Shown here in pieces: positions 57,457 to 64,000 of a stretch of 64,000 bases of DNA. The stretch lies in assembly GCA_021775875.1 (NCBI GenBank), contig JAJFHA010000024.1:60699-124698 (forward strand), read 5' to 3'. Under the pieces are notes generated by a model. The model was given only the letters and a program-made list of their open reading frames with translations, made no database searches and had not been told where the DNA came from. A program made the position numbers and the translations under genes. Position 1 is the first letter of the stretch, and each line of letters starts with the position of its first letter. This stretch comes from Hyphomicrobiales bacterium. Its GTDB lineage: Bacteria; Pseudomonadota; Alphaproteobacteria; Rhizobiales; NORP267.

Positions 57457-57807
57457 ATGGCACCCGAGATTGAAGATACCGACGCCCTGCGCCTTTGGCA
57501 CGATGTCTGTCTCGACATGGTGCATGGTAACGAGCCGGAATTGAACAATCGGCAAACTGCCATTCTCCTGACCATCTATCTGGAGCCCCCGCCCCATAGC
57601 GTGCGTGATCTGGCAGAAAAACTTGGGGTCACCAAACCGGTTATAACAAGGGCACTTGATACAATGGGACAGATGGGTCTGGTCTCGCGTCGCCGTGACG
57701 AAGCTGATCGCCGGGTCCTGCGCATCCAGCGCACGCTCGAAGGGTCGCTATATCTGGAAAAGCTCAGCGACGCGGTTCGCTTGCATCTGAAGGAGCATGT
57801 CCATTGA
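57457..57807 (+). CDS. Small MarR-type winged-helix regulator
   Basis: A 116-residue DNA-binding protein with the winged helix-turn-helix SVRDLAEKLGVTKPVITRALDTM and the wing RRRDEADRRVLRIQRT. It is short for MarR and may lack a full effector-binding helix set. It is sandwiched between an aminopeptidase (its ATG follows directly on that TGA) and an NlpC/P60 gene (overlapping TTGA), so it is co-translated with peptidase genes, perhaps as their regulator. Confidence 0.85.
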   Translation: MAPEIEDTDALRLWHDVCLDMVHGNEPELNNRQTAILLTIYLEPPPHSVRDLAEKLGVTKPVITRALDTMGQMGLVSRRRDEADRRVLRIQRTLEGSLYLEKLSDAVRLHLKEHVH

Positions 57808-58655
57808 CCAAAAGCCTTGATCCCCGCCGCAATGCCTATCGGGACGATCTTGCCGCCATCGAGCTGGAGGGCAAAGTCCAGGCAGACCGTTTTATCGAAG
57901 GCGAAAAGCGGCGCGTGAATGAGGGTGTTGCACCCGTTCGCCATTTGCCCGGACATGACCAACCACTGGATACAGAAGCTCTTTTTGGAGAAGAATTTAC
58001 TCTTTATGACTTTCGTGAAGGTTGGGCCTGGGGGCAATTGTCCAATGACGGTTATGTTGGTTATCTGCCGGTAGCAGCACTTGGCCTGCCAGGAACCGCT
58101 TCGACCCATAGGGTTACGGCGCTCAGAACATATATCTTCCCCGAACCAAATATAAAGCGTCCGCCGCTTCATCTTGTCACCATGAATGCACGGCTTGTTG
58201 TTGAGAAAATTGAGGATGGATTTGCGGCTCTCACGGGCGGTGGATTTGTCCCTGCCTGCCATATTAGTGAGAGCGGTGAACATGCGCCAGATTTCGTTTC
58301 GGTAGCGGAACAATATAGAGGGGCGCCCTATTTTTGGGGTGGACGCACCAGTATCGGTATCGACTGTTCTGGCCTCGTGCAGATGGCACTCGAAGCCGCA
58401 GGGCATGCATGCCCGCGCGACACAGACATGCAAATGGCGGAGTTTGGTGCGCCGGTTTCGATGGAACGGATGATCCGGCGTGGAGACTTGGTCTTTTGGC
58501 AAGGGCATGTAGGCATCATGCAAGACGCCACCAACCTGTTGCACGCCAACGCCCATCACATGATGTGCGAATCCGAACCGCTGCAAGAAGCCGTCTCTCG
58601 CATAAGCACCAATGGCGGCGGTAACATTCTTGATATCAGGCGGTTGCTTGAATAA
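57804..58655 (+). CDS. NlpC/P60 family (C40) cysteine peptidase
   Basis: A 283-residue protein: an N-terminal half with SH3-like character (GEEFTLYDFREGWAWGQLSNDGYVGYLP) and a C-terminal NlpC/P60 domain. The catalytic cysteine is in IDCSGLVQMALEAAG, the histidine in GHVGIMQD, and the third residue is in NAHHM. It has no evident signal peptide, so it probably cleaves muropeptides in the cytoplasm, fitting recycling with the adjacent aminopeptidase. A TTG start (57804) has AAGGAG eight bases upstream and overlaps the MarR stop. Confidence 0.9.
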   Translation: MTKSLDPRRNAYRDDLAAIELEGKVQADRFIEGEKRRVNEGVAPVRHLPGHDQPLDTEALFGEEFTLYDFREGWAWGQLSNDGYVGYLPVAALGLPGTASTHRVTALRTYIFPEPNIKRPPLHLVTMNARLVVEKIEDGFAALTGGGFVPACHISESGEHAPDFVSVAEQYRGAPYFWGGRTSIGIDCSGLVQMALEAAGHACPRDTDMQMAEFGAPVSMERMIRRGDLVFWQGHVGIMQDATNLLHANAHHMMCESEPLQEAVSRISTNGGGNILDIRRLLE

Positions 58656-58664
58656 GTGAATTTT

Positions 58665-58678
58665 ATGCAATTTTGCAT
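58665..58678. promoter_or_regulatory. 14-bp palindrome before the CoA-transferase operon
   Basis: Arms ATGCAA and TTGCAT around TT. The TTGCAT half also serves as a possible -35 box, with TAAGTT about 16 bases downstream. It matches 13 of 14 bases of the core of the palindrome at 37513-37528, so a shared repressor is plausible. Confidence 0.55.
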
Positions 58679-58730
58679 TTCGTCACTCGCTTGCTAAGTT
58701 TCAGGGAACAATATTCGCGAGAGTGTAAAG

Positions 58731-59558
58731 ATGCCTGAACCTGAATTTTTCACAGATGCCGATGCGTTGGCTGCGGCAATTCCTGACAATGTGAAGTTGG
58801 CCATATTCAAGGATTCCGGGGTGCCCATGGAAGCAGCGCGGGCCCTAATCCGTAGGCGTGCAAAAGGGTTGCATCTGGTGACGATCCCAACCGCTGGCAT
58901 GATTGCCGATATGCTGATCGGTTCAGGTTGTGTCGATATTGTCGAGACTGCGGGCGTATCTCTTGGAGAATTTGGCCCGGCCCGGGAATTCGCCAACGCG
59001 GTCAAAGCTGGCCAGGTGAAGATAATGGATTCAACCTGTCCGGCTATCTATTCAGGAATACAGGCTGGTGAAAAAGGCATCCCGTTCATGCCCATGCGCG
59101 GCCTGATCGGATCAGATATTTTGAGGAGCCGGGATGATTATACGGTGATCGACAACCCGCTTTCCAGGGATGATCCGATTGTAGCGTTACCCGCGATCCG
59201 TCCTGACATTTCACTGATCCATGTGCCGCTTGCGGACAGGTTCGGCAATCTCTGGATTGGTCGCCAGAGCGAACTGAAAATCATGGCTCATGCATCAATC
59301 CGCACTTTTGTAACGGCAGAAAAAATTGTCGATACAAATATCATGGAAGATGAGAAACTGGCCGCCGCCAGCATTTCTTCTCTTTATGTGAGCGGGGTCG
59401 CGCTCGCCGAGCGTGGTGCCTGGCCACTTGATATGCCGGGTCATTATACAATCGACAGGAATAACGTCGAGGAATATGCTCGGGTGTCGGGAAGCGGGGA
59501 CGGGTTCCAGGCCTGGATCGCCAACAATATCTTTGCCAAACCGGTTGCCGCTGAATGA
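58731..59558 (+). CDS. CoA-transferase subunit A (family I, glutaconate/IpdA-like)
   Basis: A 275-residue protein of the family I CoA-transferase alpha fold, with VKLAIFKDSGVPMEAARALIRR, LIGSGCVDIVETAGVSLGE and PDISLIHVPLADRFGNLWIG. It pairs with the next gene, whose start overlaps its stop by four bases. Relatives transfer CoA between carboxylic acids or, for IpdAB, hydrolyse a steroid ring CoA ester; the real substrate is unknown. The promoter region carries a palindrome. Confidence 0.82.
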   Translation: MPEPEFFTDADALAAAIPDNVKLAIFKDSGVPMEAARALIRRRAKGLHLVTIPTAGMIADMLIGSGCVDIVETAGVSLGEFGPAREFANAVKAGQVKIMDSTCPAIYSGIQAGEKGIPFMPMRGLIGSDILRSRDDYTVIDNPLSRDDPIVALPAIRPDISLIHVPLADRFGNLWIGRQSELKIMAHASIRTFVTAEKIVDTNIMEDEKLAAASISSLYVSGVALAERGAWPLDMPGHYTIDRNNVEEYARVSGSGDGFQAWIANNIFAKPVAAE

Positions 59559-60277
59559 TTACCTGCAAGCCTGAAGAGTTGATGATTTCAGCCATCAGCG
59601 ATCTTCTCGATGATGTGGGACACATCGCGGTTGGGGTCTTGTCGCCCATCCCTGGCTCGGCGGCGCTCCTTGCCCGCGCCCGCAACGGAGCACGTGTTTC
59701 AATTATCGGTAGTAGTGTGCCCGAATTCAGAACAGACGGTGGTGTTGACCTTTTTGATGCCGCCGGGCAGGGACGCATCGATGCCTTTTTCCTGAGTGGC
59801 GGCCAGATCGATGGTGCCGCAAATATCAACCTGACCGGCATCGGCGATTATCCGGAAATGGATGTCAGATGGTCGGGCGCGTTCGGCTCGGCTTATCTTT
59901 ATTTCCAAATCCCAAAAGTGATCCTGTTTCGAGATGAACATTCAAGGCGCACCTTGGTGGACAAGGTGGATTTCATTTCGGCCCCCGGCGTCAGCGAAAC
60001 AAGTGTCTACCGCCCCGGCGGACCGTATGCCCTTGTGACGCCATTATGTGTGATGATGTTTGACCGGCTCGCGGCACGCTTCACGCTGAAAAGTATTCAC
60101 CCGGGCCACAGCCTCGAAGAAATCCGCGACCAGACCGGGTTCGATTTCGATTGTCCTGATCAAGTGCCTGAAACGGTAACGCCGGATGATGAAACTCTGT
60201 CTCATATTCGCGGCGATGTAGCCCGGGCTATCGCCAATCCGTATCCGGCTTTTGCCAAAGAAATGTTCGGGGTGTGA
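59555..60277 (+). CDS. CoA-transferase subunit B (family I, glutaconate/IpdB-like)
   Basis: A 240-residue protein with the beta-subunit segments VLSPIPGSAALLARARNGARV, FLSGGQIDGAANINLTGIGDY and LVDKVDFISAPGVSET. A catalytic glutamate of the usual SENG context is not evident, so it may act like IpdAB rather than a true transferase. The last 48 codons are echoed by a divergent, dead copy at 60430-60576. A terminator-type repeat follows the stop. Confidence 0.82.
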   Translation: MITCKPEELMISAISDLLDDVGHIAVGVLSPIPGSAALLARARNGARVSIIGSSVPEFRTDGGVDLFDAAGQGRIDAFFLSGGQIDGAANINLTGIGDYPEMDVRWSGAFGSAYLYFQIPKVILFRDEHSRRTLVDKVDFISAPGVSETSVYRPGGPYALVTPLCVMMFDRLAARFTLKSIHPGHSLEEIRDQTGFDFDCPDQVPETVTPDDETLSHIRGDVARAIANPYPAFAKEMFGV

Positions 60278-60307
60278 GAATTTCTAGAAATTACTGCAAC
60301 ATTGTCG

Positions 60308-60403
60308 CCCCTCACCCAACCCTCTCCCCACGGGAGAGGGCTTTTTTGTTCGAATTCGCGATTATCGTACCCTCTCCCTAAGGGAGAGGGACAGGGTGAG
60401 GGG
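60308..60403. repeat. Three-way-junction repeat, copy 1
   Basis: An outer stem CCCCTCACCC/GGGTGAGGGG (extendable to 60301/60410 with G-T pairs) encloses two hairpins, each CCCTCTCCC/GGGAGAGGG (60320-60340 with loop CAC; 60370-60390 with loop TAA). The first hairpin is followed by CTTTTTTG and can end the CoA-transferase transcript. This resembles palindromic intergenic repeats common in Proteobacteria. Confidence 0.85.
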
Positions 60404-60429
60404 TGACGATTTATCGGTAGCGTTACTTC

Positions 60430-60576
60430 AAGACCGGGTTCAATTTTGATTGTCCTGGTCAAGTGCCTGAAACGATACCGCCGGATGATGTCACGCTGAC
60501 GTTGATCCGTGGCGATGTAGCCCGTGCCATTGCTAATCCGTACCCGGCTTTTGCCAGGGCAATATTCGGGTTGTGA
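60430..60576 (+). pseudogene. Fragment of a CoA-transferase subunit B gene (3' end)
   Basis: In the frame of the original it reads KTGFNFDCPGQVPET and ends PAFARAIFGL then stop. It matches 36 of the last 48 residues of the intact subunit. Nine of the differing codons are silent. An in-frame stop lies 12 bases upstream and there is no start, so it is not expressed as a protein. The silent changes suggest it diverged as part of a functional gene before truncation. Confidence 0.8.
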
Positions 60577-60605
60577 AATTCCAGGTAATTGCCGCAAAAT
60601 TATCA

Positions 60606-60701
60606 CCCCTCACCCAACCCTCTCCCCACGGGAGAGGGCTTTTTTGTTGGATTTTGCGTTTTTAGTTCCCTCTCCCTCAGGGAGAGGGACAGGGTGAGGG
60701 G
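60606..60701. repeat. Three-way-junction repeat, copy 2
   Basis: Same fold as copy 1: outer stem CCCCTCACCC/GGGTGAGGGG (60606-60615/60692-60701) and two CCCTCTCCC/GGGAGAGGG hairpins (60618-60638 and 60668-60688). Stems are fully conserved; the second loop changed (TAA to TCA). At the outer edge, a G-T pair of copy 1 is an A-T pair here. It may serve as a terminator for both converging genes. Confidence 0.85.
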
Positions 60702-60725
60702 TGACGATTTATCGGTAGTGCTACT

Positions 60726-61667
60726 TCAATAGCCCTGAACCGGATCGACAATATTCGCCATCGTTCCACCGGCCTCAAAAATTTCAATCTGACGAAGCAC
60801 ATTCTTCAAAATCGTATCAGGGTCGCTCGCCGAAGCATTATGCGGGGTGATGGTGATATCGGGATGGGTCCAGAACGGACTTGAAGCTTCAAGCGGTTCT
60901 GTCTCAAACACATCAAGCGTCGCGGCTCCAAGGACGCCATTTTCCAGCGCGCTCAGAATATCGGCTTCCCTCTGCAGCCCACCACGCCCGGCATTGATGA
61001 GAACCGGCTTACCGAGGGGGCCATCGTGACTGAGTTTTTCAAAAAGTTTGAAGTTGAGAATTCCATCGGTTGCCGGTGTATGAGGCAATAGGCAGACCAG
61101 AATATCGGTTTGATTGAGAAATTCTTCGAGACCGTCAGCGTCGGAATAGCAATTTATTTCATCCAGATTTTTTGCTGTGCGGCTCCAGCCATTGACCTGA
61201 AACCCGAGATTCTTGAGTTTTAGTGCTGCATCTATGCCGAGTATCCCAAGCCCCATTACCCCAACCCGCATGGCGCTGGCGGCAGCCTGGGAGATTTCTT
61301 TCCATTTGCCGTCTGCCTGGAACGCATCATAAACGCGCTGTTTGCGGTGATGTATCAGGACGTGCAGCACAATATATTCACTCATCCTGACGCTCAAATC
61401 GGGGTCGATGACCCGGACAACCGGCACATTCGGCAGTTGATTATCTCCGAAAATATGATCGACCCCCGCACCAAGCGAAAATACGATTTCAAGGTTGGGC
61501 ATCTGCGCCATTTGACCGGGCGTTGGTTTCCAGGAAAGTGCGTAGCGCACATCTTCCGGGCACGTGATGTCAGGGGCAGTTTGAAAAGCCCGGTCGGGAG
61601 CAAGCTGTGCGAGAGATTTCTGCCACGCTGCCACGTCCCAATCATTGATAAGCAAAGCCAGGGACAT
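60726..61667 (-). CDS. Glyoxylate/hydroxypyruvate reductase-like D-2-hydroxyacid dehydrogenase (GhrA type)
   Basis: A 313-residue NAD(P)-dependent dehydrogenase with the nucleotide motif VMGLGILG, and catalytic Arg (NAGRGG), Glu (DVFETEP) and His (TPHNAS) in standard order. GhrA reduces glyoxylate or hydroxypyruvate; this would draw on the same glyoxylate pool as glcDEF/aceB. ATG 61667 starts four bases after the stop of the upstream ABC ATPase gene on the same strand, so coupling is likely; the frame's TTG further upstream is disfavoured. Confidence 0.86.
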   Translation of the reverse strand: MSLALLINDWDVAAWQKSLAQLAPDRAFQTAPDITCPEDVRYALSWKPTPGQMAQMPNLEIVFSLGAGVDHIFGDNQLPNVPVVRVIDPDLSVRMSEYIVLHVLIHHRKQRVYDAFQADGKWKEISQAAASAMRVGVMGLGILGIDAALKLKNLGFQVNGWSRTAKNLDEINCYSDADGLEEFLNQTDILVCLLPHTPATDGILNFKLFEKLSHDGPLGKPVLINAGRGGLQREADILSALENGVLGAATLDVFETEPLEASSPFWTHPDITITPHNASASDPDTILKNVLRQIEIFEAGGTMANIVDPVQGY

Positions 61668-61671
61668 CGGG

Positions 61672-63306
61672 TTACTGGTCCCTGACGCTGCTGCCTGAAA
61701 TGACCCGATTGTCAAAGGCGGCGGCGATCAGTGCTTTGGTATAATTGGTCTTCGGAGCTTCAAAAATCTGCTTGGCGGTGCCGTATTCAACCGACTTGCC
61801 TTCGCGCATCACGATCACTTCGCCAGCCAGCGCCCGAACGACTTTCAGATCGTGGCTGATAAAGAGATAGGCGAGGTCATGCTTTTTTTGCAAGTCACGG
61901 AGCAAGTCAACAATTTGCGCCTGCACCGACATATCCAGAGCGCTGGTAGGTTCGTCCAGCATGATGAATTTCGGTTTTAGAACGATAGCGCGCGCAATCG
62001 CGATACGCTGGCGTTGACCGCCGGAAAATTCATGGGGGTAACGATCCATAATGTCGCCGGTCATGCCAACCTCTTCAAGCGCCGATTTGATTAGCGCCCG
62101 GCGTTCGTCAAATCCCATGCCGTGACCCTGAACGATCAGACCTTCTTCAACGATCTGGGCGATCGACATGCGTGGGCTCAACGACCCATAGGGGTCCTGG
62201 AATACAATCTGCATTTCTTTGCGCAAGGGACGCATATCGCGAAACGAATAGGAATGGATCGGTTTGTCCCGGAAGGATATTTTACCTTCGCTCGAAATCA
62301 TCCGCAGCAAGGCAAGACCAAGGGTGGTTTTGCCGGAACCGGACTCGCCTACAATGCCAAGCGTCTGGCCTTCGCGCACGGTCACGTCAATACCGTCCAC
62401 GGCTTTGATATAATCGACCGTACGGCGCATAAATCCGCGCTTGACCGGGAACCAGACTTTCAGGTTATCAGCCTTCACCATCGTCGCCGCTTTGCGGTTT
62501 ACCTTTGGTGGATCGCCCTTGGGCTCCGCCGAGAGGAGGTGCTTGGTGTAAGCGTGTTTTGGTCGCTCAAATATCTGTTTGGTGGTCCCCTGTTCGACGA
62601 TCTTGCCTTCAGTCATGACGCAGACCCGCTCCGCCATCCGGCGTACAATACCGAGATCATGGGTAATCAACAGGATCGCCATGCCGTCTTTTTTCTGCAA
62701 ATCACGCAACAATTCGAGGATTTGCGCCTGCACTGTCACGTCCAAAGCCGTTGTAGGTTCGTCTGCAATCAGCAGGTCTGGTTCGTTGGCGAGCGCCATC
62801 GCGATCATGACCCGCTGACGCTGACCACCGGACAATTGGTGTGGATAACTGGCGAGCCGTTGTTCGGGGTCGCGAATACCAACCTTGTGCAGCAATTCAA
62901 GCACGCGTGCCCGGGCTTTCGCCTTGCCCATGCCTAAATGAGTTTTCAGCATCTCGCCGATCTGCTGCTCGATCGTATGCAGCGGGTTCAGCGAGGTCAT
63001 CGGTTCCTGAAAAATCATCGAGATATCGTTGCCGCGCACCTTGGCCATCGCCTTTTCATCTGCGCCGACAAGTTCTTCGCCGTTGAAGCGAATGCTGCCC
63101 GAAGGGTGGCTAGCCGCCGGGTAGGGCAGCAATTGCATGATCGAAAGCGCGCTGACGGATTTTCCGGAACCGGATTCGCCAACCAAAGCCACCGTTTCGC
63201 CGGGCTTGATATCAAATGAAATCCGATCAACCGCCAGATTGGTGCGCGATCCGGTTCGGAACGAAACCGAGAGGTCTTTGACATCAACGAGGGGAGAAAT
63301 GATCAT
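61672..63306 (-). CDS. Oligopeptide ABC transporter ATPase, two-domain (YejF-like)
   Basis: A 544-residue ATPase with two complete nucleotide-binding domains in one chain. The first has [28 protein letters not shown] and [18 protein letters not shown]; the second has [30 protein letters not shown] and [22 protein letters not shown]. This matches YejF/GsiA of peptide or microcin importers. ATG 63306 is preceded by GGAGGG and lies one base past the stop of the permease upstream. The GhrA-like gene follows after four bases. Confidence 0.93.
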   Translation of the reverse strand: MIISPLVDVKDLSVSFRTGSRTNLAVDRISFDIKPGETVALVGESGSGKSVSALSIMQLLPYPAASHPSGSIRFNGEELVGADEKAMAKVRGNDISMIFQEPMTSLNPLHTIEQQIGEMLKTHLGMGKAKARARVLELLHKVGIRDPEQRLASYPHQLSGGQRQRVMIAMALANEPDLLIADEPTTALDVTVQAQILELLRDLQKKDGMAILLITHDLGIVRRMAERVCVMTEGKIVEQGTTKQIFERPKHAYTKHLLSAEPKGDPPKVNRKAATMVKADNLKVWFPVKRGFMRRTVDYIKAVDGIDVTVREGQTLGIVGESGSGKTTLGLALLRMISSEGKISFRDKPIHSYSFRDMRPLRKEMQIVFQDPYGSLSPRMSIAQIVEEGLIVQGHGMGFDERRALIKSALEEVGMTGDIMDRYPHEFSGGQRQRIAIARAIVLKPKFIMLDEPTSALDMSVQAQIVDLLRDLQKKHDLAYLFISHDLKVVRALAGEVIVMREGKSVEYGTAKQIFEAPKTNYTKALIAAAFDNRVISGSSVRDQ

Positions 63307-63307
63307 T

Positions 63308-64000
63308 CTATCCCTCCGGTGCAAATGTCTTGCGGGGATCAAACCCGTCGCGGACGGCTTCGCCGATAAATATCAGCAGGCTCAACATGATGGCGATCAC
63401 CATGAAGCCGGTAATGCCAAGCCAGGGGGCTTGCAAATTGGCTTTGCCTTGCGCCAGCATCTCGCCAAGGGAAGGAGAACCTGGCGGCAGGCCGAACCCC
63501 AGAAAATCCAGCGACGTAAGCGTTGCAATCGAGCCGTTCAAAATAAACGGCATAAACGTAAGTGTGGCGACCATGGCGTTTGGGAGCAGGTGCTTGAACA
63601 TGATCGAGAGGTTCGAGACCCCAAGCGCCCGCGCTGCGTTGACATATTCAAAATTCCGCCCGCGCAAAAATTCCGCCCGCACTACGCCGACCAACGCCAC
63701 CCAGGAAAACAGCAATAGAATACTGAGCAATATCCAGAAGGTGGGCTCGATGATGGCGGCGATAATAATCAACAAATAAAGCGCCGGGATTGAGGTCCAT
63801 ATCTCGATAAAGCGCTGGAAAATCAAATCGACCCAGCCGCCAAAATAGCCCTGCACGGCGCCCGCCGCGATGCCGATTATGGCGGAAAAAAAGGTGAGGG
63901 TCAGGCCAAACAGAATTGAGATCCTGAAACCGTATATCAGCCGCGCCGTCACATCGCGGCTTTGGTCGTCCGTGCCCAACCAGTTTTCCCAGCTTGGCGG
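63308..64000 (-). CDS. Oligopeptide ABC transporter permease, YejE-like (5' end outside window)
   Basis: The visible 230 codons run from the right edge. PSWENWLGTDDQSRDVTARLIYGFRIS is the typical start of the DppC/YejE membrane core and RALGVSNLSIMFKHLLPNA is the EAA loop. The open frame runs off the window, so the N-terminal part, and likely yejB and yejA, are outside. It forms the channel with a partner permease for peptide uptake energised by the YejF-like ATPase. Confidence 0.88.
   Translation of the reverse strand, partial: PPSWENWLGTDDQSRDVTARLIYGFRISILFGLTLTFFSAIIGIAAGAVQGYFGGWVDLIFQRFIEIWTSIPALYLLIIIAAIIEPTFWILLSILLLFSWVALVGVVRAEFLRGRNFEYVNAARALGVSNLSIMFKHLLPNAMVATLTFMPFILNGSIATLTSLDFLGFGLPPGSPSLGEMLAQGKANLQAPWLGITGFMVIAIMLSLLIFIGEAVRDGFDPRKTFAPEG

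Larger units (their letters stand above)
60132..60729. repeat. 299-bp tandem duplication (units 60132-60430 and 60431-60729)
   Basis: Two adjacent units start with AGACCGGGTT (60132 and 60431) and end with ACTTCA (60425-60430 and 60723-60728). The first unit includes the 3' end of the CoA-transferase B gene plus a folded repeat; the second holds a diverged copy of both and runs into the stop codon of the convergent dehydrogenase gene. Folded-repeat segments are almost identical; the coding-derived parts have drifted. Confidence 0.85.

Noticed and set aside
57576..58670. 364-codon open frame on the minus strand
   Set aside because: It lies opposite the MarR and NlpC/P60 genes, which have clear motifs, coupled starts and ribosome sites; the antisense product shows no recognisable domain.
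58680..58730. CACTCGC...GCGAGAGTG symmetry before the CoA-transferase start
   Set aside because: The arms need a two-base gap to pair and lie far apart; not better than chance.
62122..62937. 271-codon plus-strand open frame
   Set aside because: It is opposite the YejF-like ATPase and has no domain signature.

Overview
The window is a chromosomal segment of an alphaproteobacterium, probably free-living and marine or environmental. Class-level evidence: an alphaproteobacterial-type HisRS in a hisS-hisZ-hisG operon, a complete Tad/Cpa Flp-pilus locus, a CIRCE-controlled groES-groEL operon, alphaproteobacterial families (DUF1194, DUF6460, BcsS-like, alphaproteobacterial CheZ) and the C-terminal end of a PleC/PdhS-style sensor kinase. 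Base composition looks mid-range by eye and was not computed. No rRNA, tRNA, CRISPR array, IS element or prophage was seen. Both edges cut genes: a histidine kinase at the left and a YejE-type permease at the right.

Layout. 0-5 kb: kinase end, bacterioferritin, a fused ferric-iron permease, then acetoacetyl-CoA synthetase convergent with it and divergent from an AsmA-family protein. 7-11.5 kb: a polyamine-type ABC importer (ATPase, binding protein, two permeases) with a strong hairpin after the binding-protein gene. 11.5-17.5 kb: DUF1194 and DUF6460 proteins, acyl-CoA dehydrogenase, Bcr/CflA exporter, a conserved cysteine-motif protein, an FMN-dependent L-lactate dehydrogenase and a cytochrome c. 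17.6-24.4 kb: a LysR regulator divergent from glcD-glcE-glcF-aceB, which together convert glycolate to glyoxylate and then malate. 24.4-26.5 kb: an L,D-transpeptidase, a small secreted protein and CheZ. 26.7-32.3 kb: hisS-hisZ-hisG, a methyltransferase and a BcsS-like protein. 32.4-38 kb: groESL, a second L,D-transpeptidase, an atypical SDR, an MFS transporter and a periplasmic rhodanese. 38-43.8 kb: a Cu+ P-type ATPase behind a MerR/CueR-type promoter, a PlsB-like acyltransferase and a FecCD/FecE-type ABC pair. 43.9-55.9 kb: the Tad locus (TadE/G pseudopilins and a secretin-N-like protein on the minus strand; flp-cpaABCDEF-tadBC on the plus strand; tadD on the minus strand). 56-64 kb: an aminopeptidase-MarR-NlpC/P60 operon, a two-subunit CoA-transferase, a duplicated 3' region with two copies of a three-way-junction repeat, a GhrA-like dehydrogenase and YejF/YejE oligopeptide transport genes.

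Most of the window is ordinary core metabolism and surface biology. The most informative signals are between the genes: (i) a 19-bp-spacer MerR-type promoter before the copper ATPase; (ii) two nearly identical palindromes, about 21 kb apart, in front of an MFS gene and the CoA-transferase operon; (iii) a 299-bp tandem unit carrying a dead fragment of a CoA-transferase gene whose differences from the intact copy are largely silent; (iv) a pair of cloverleaf-like repeats with perfectly kept stems; (v) composite inverted repeats and a CtrA-like box in the Tad locus. I found no convincing undescribed multi-gene defence or mobile system.
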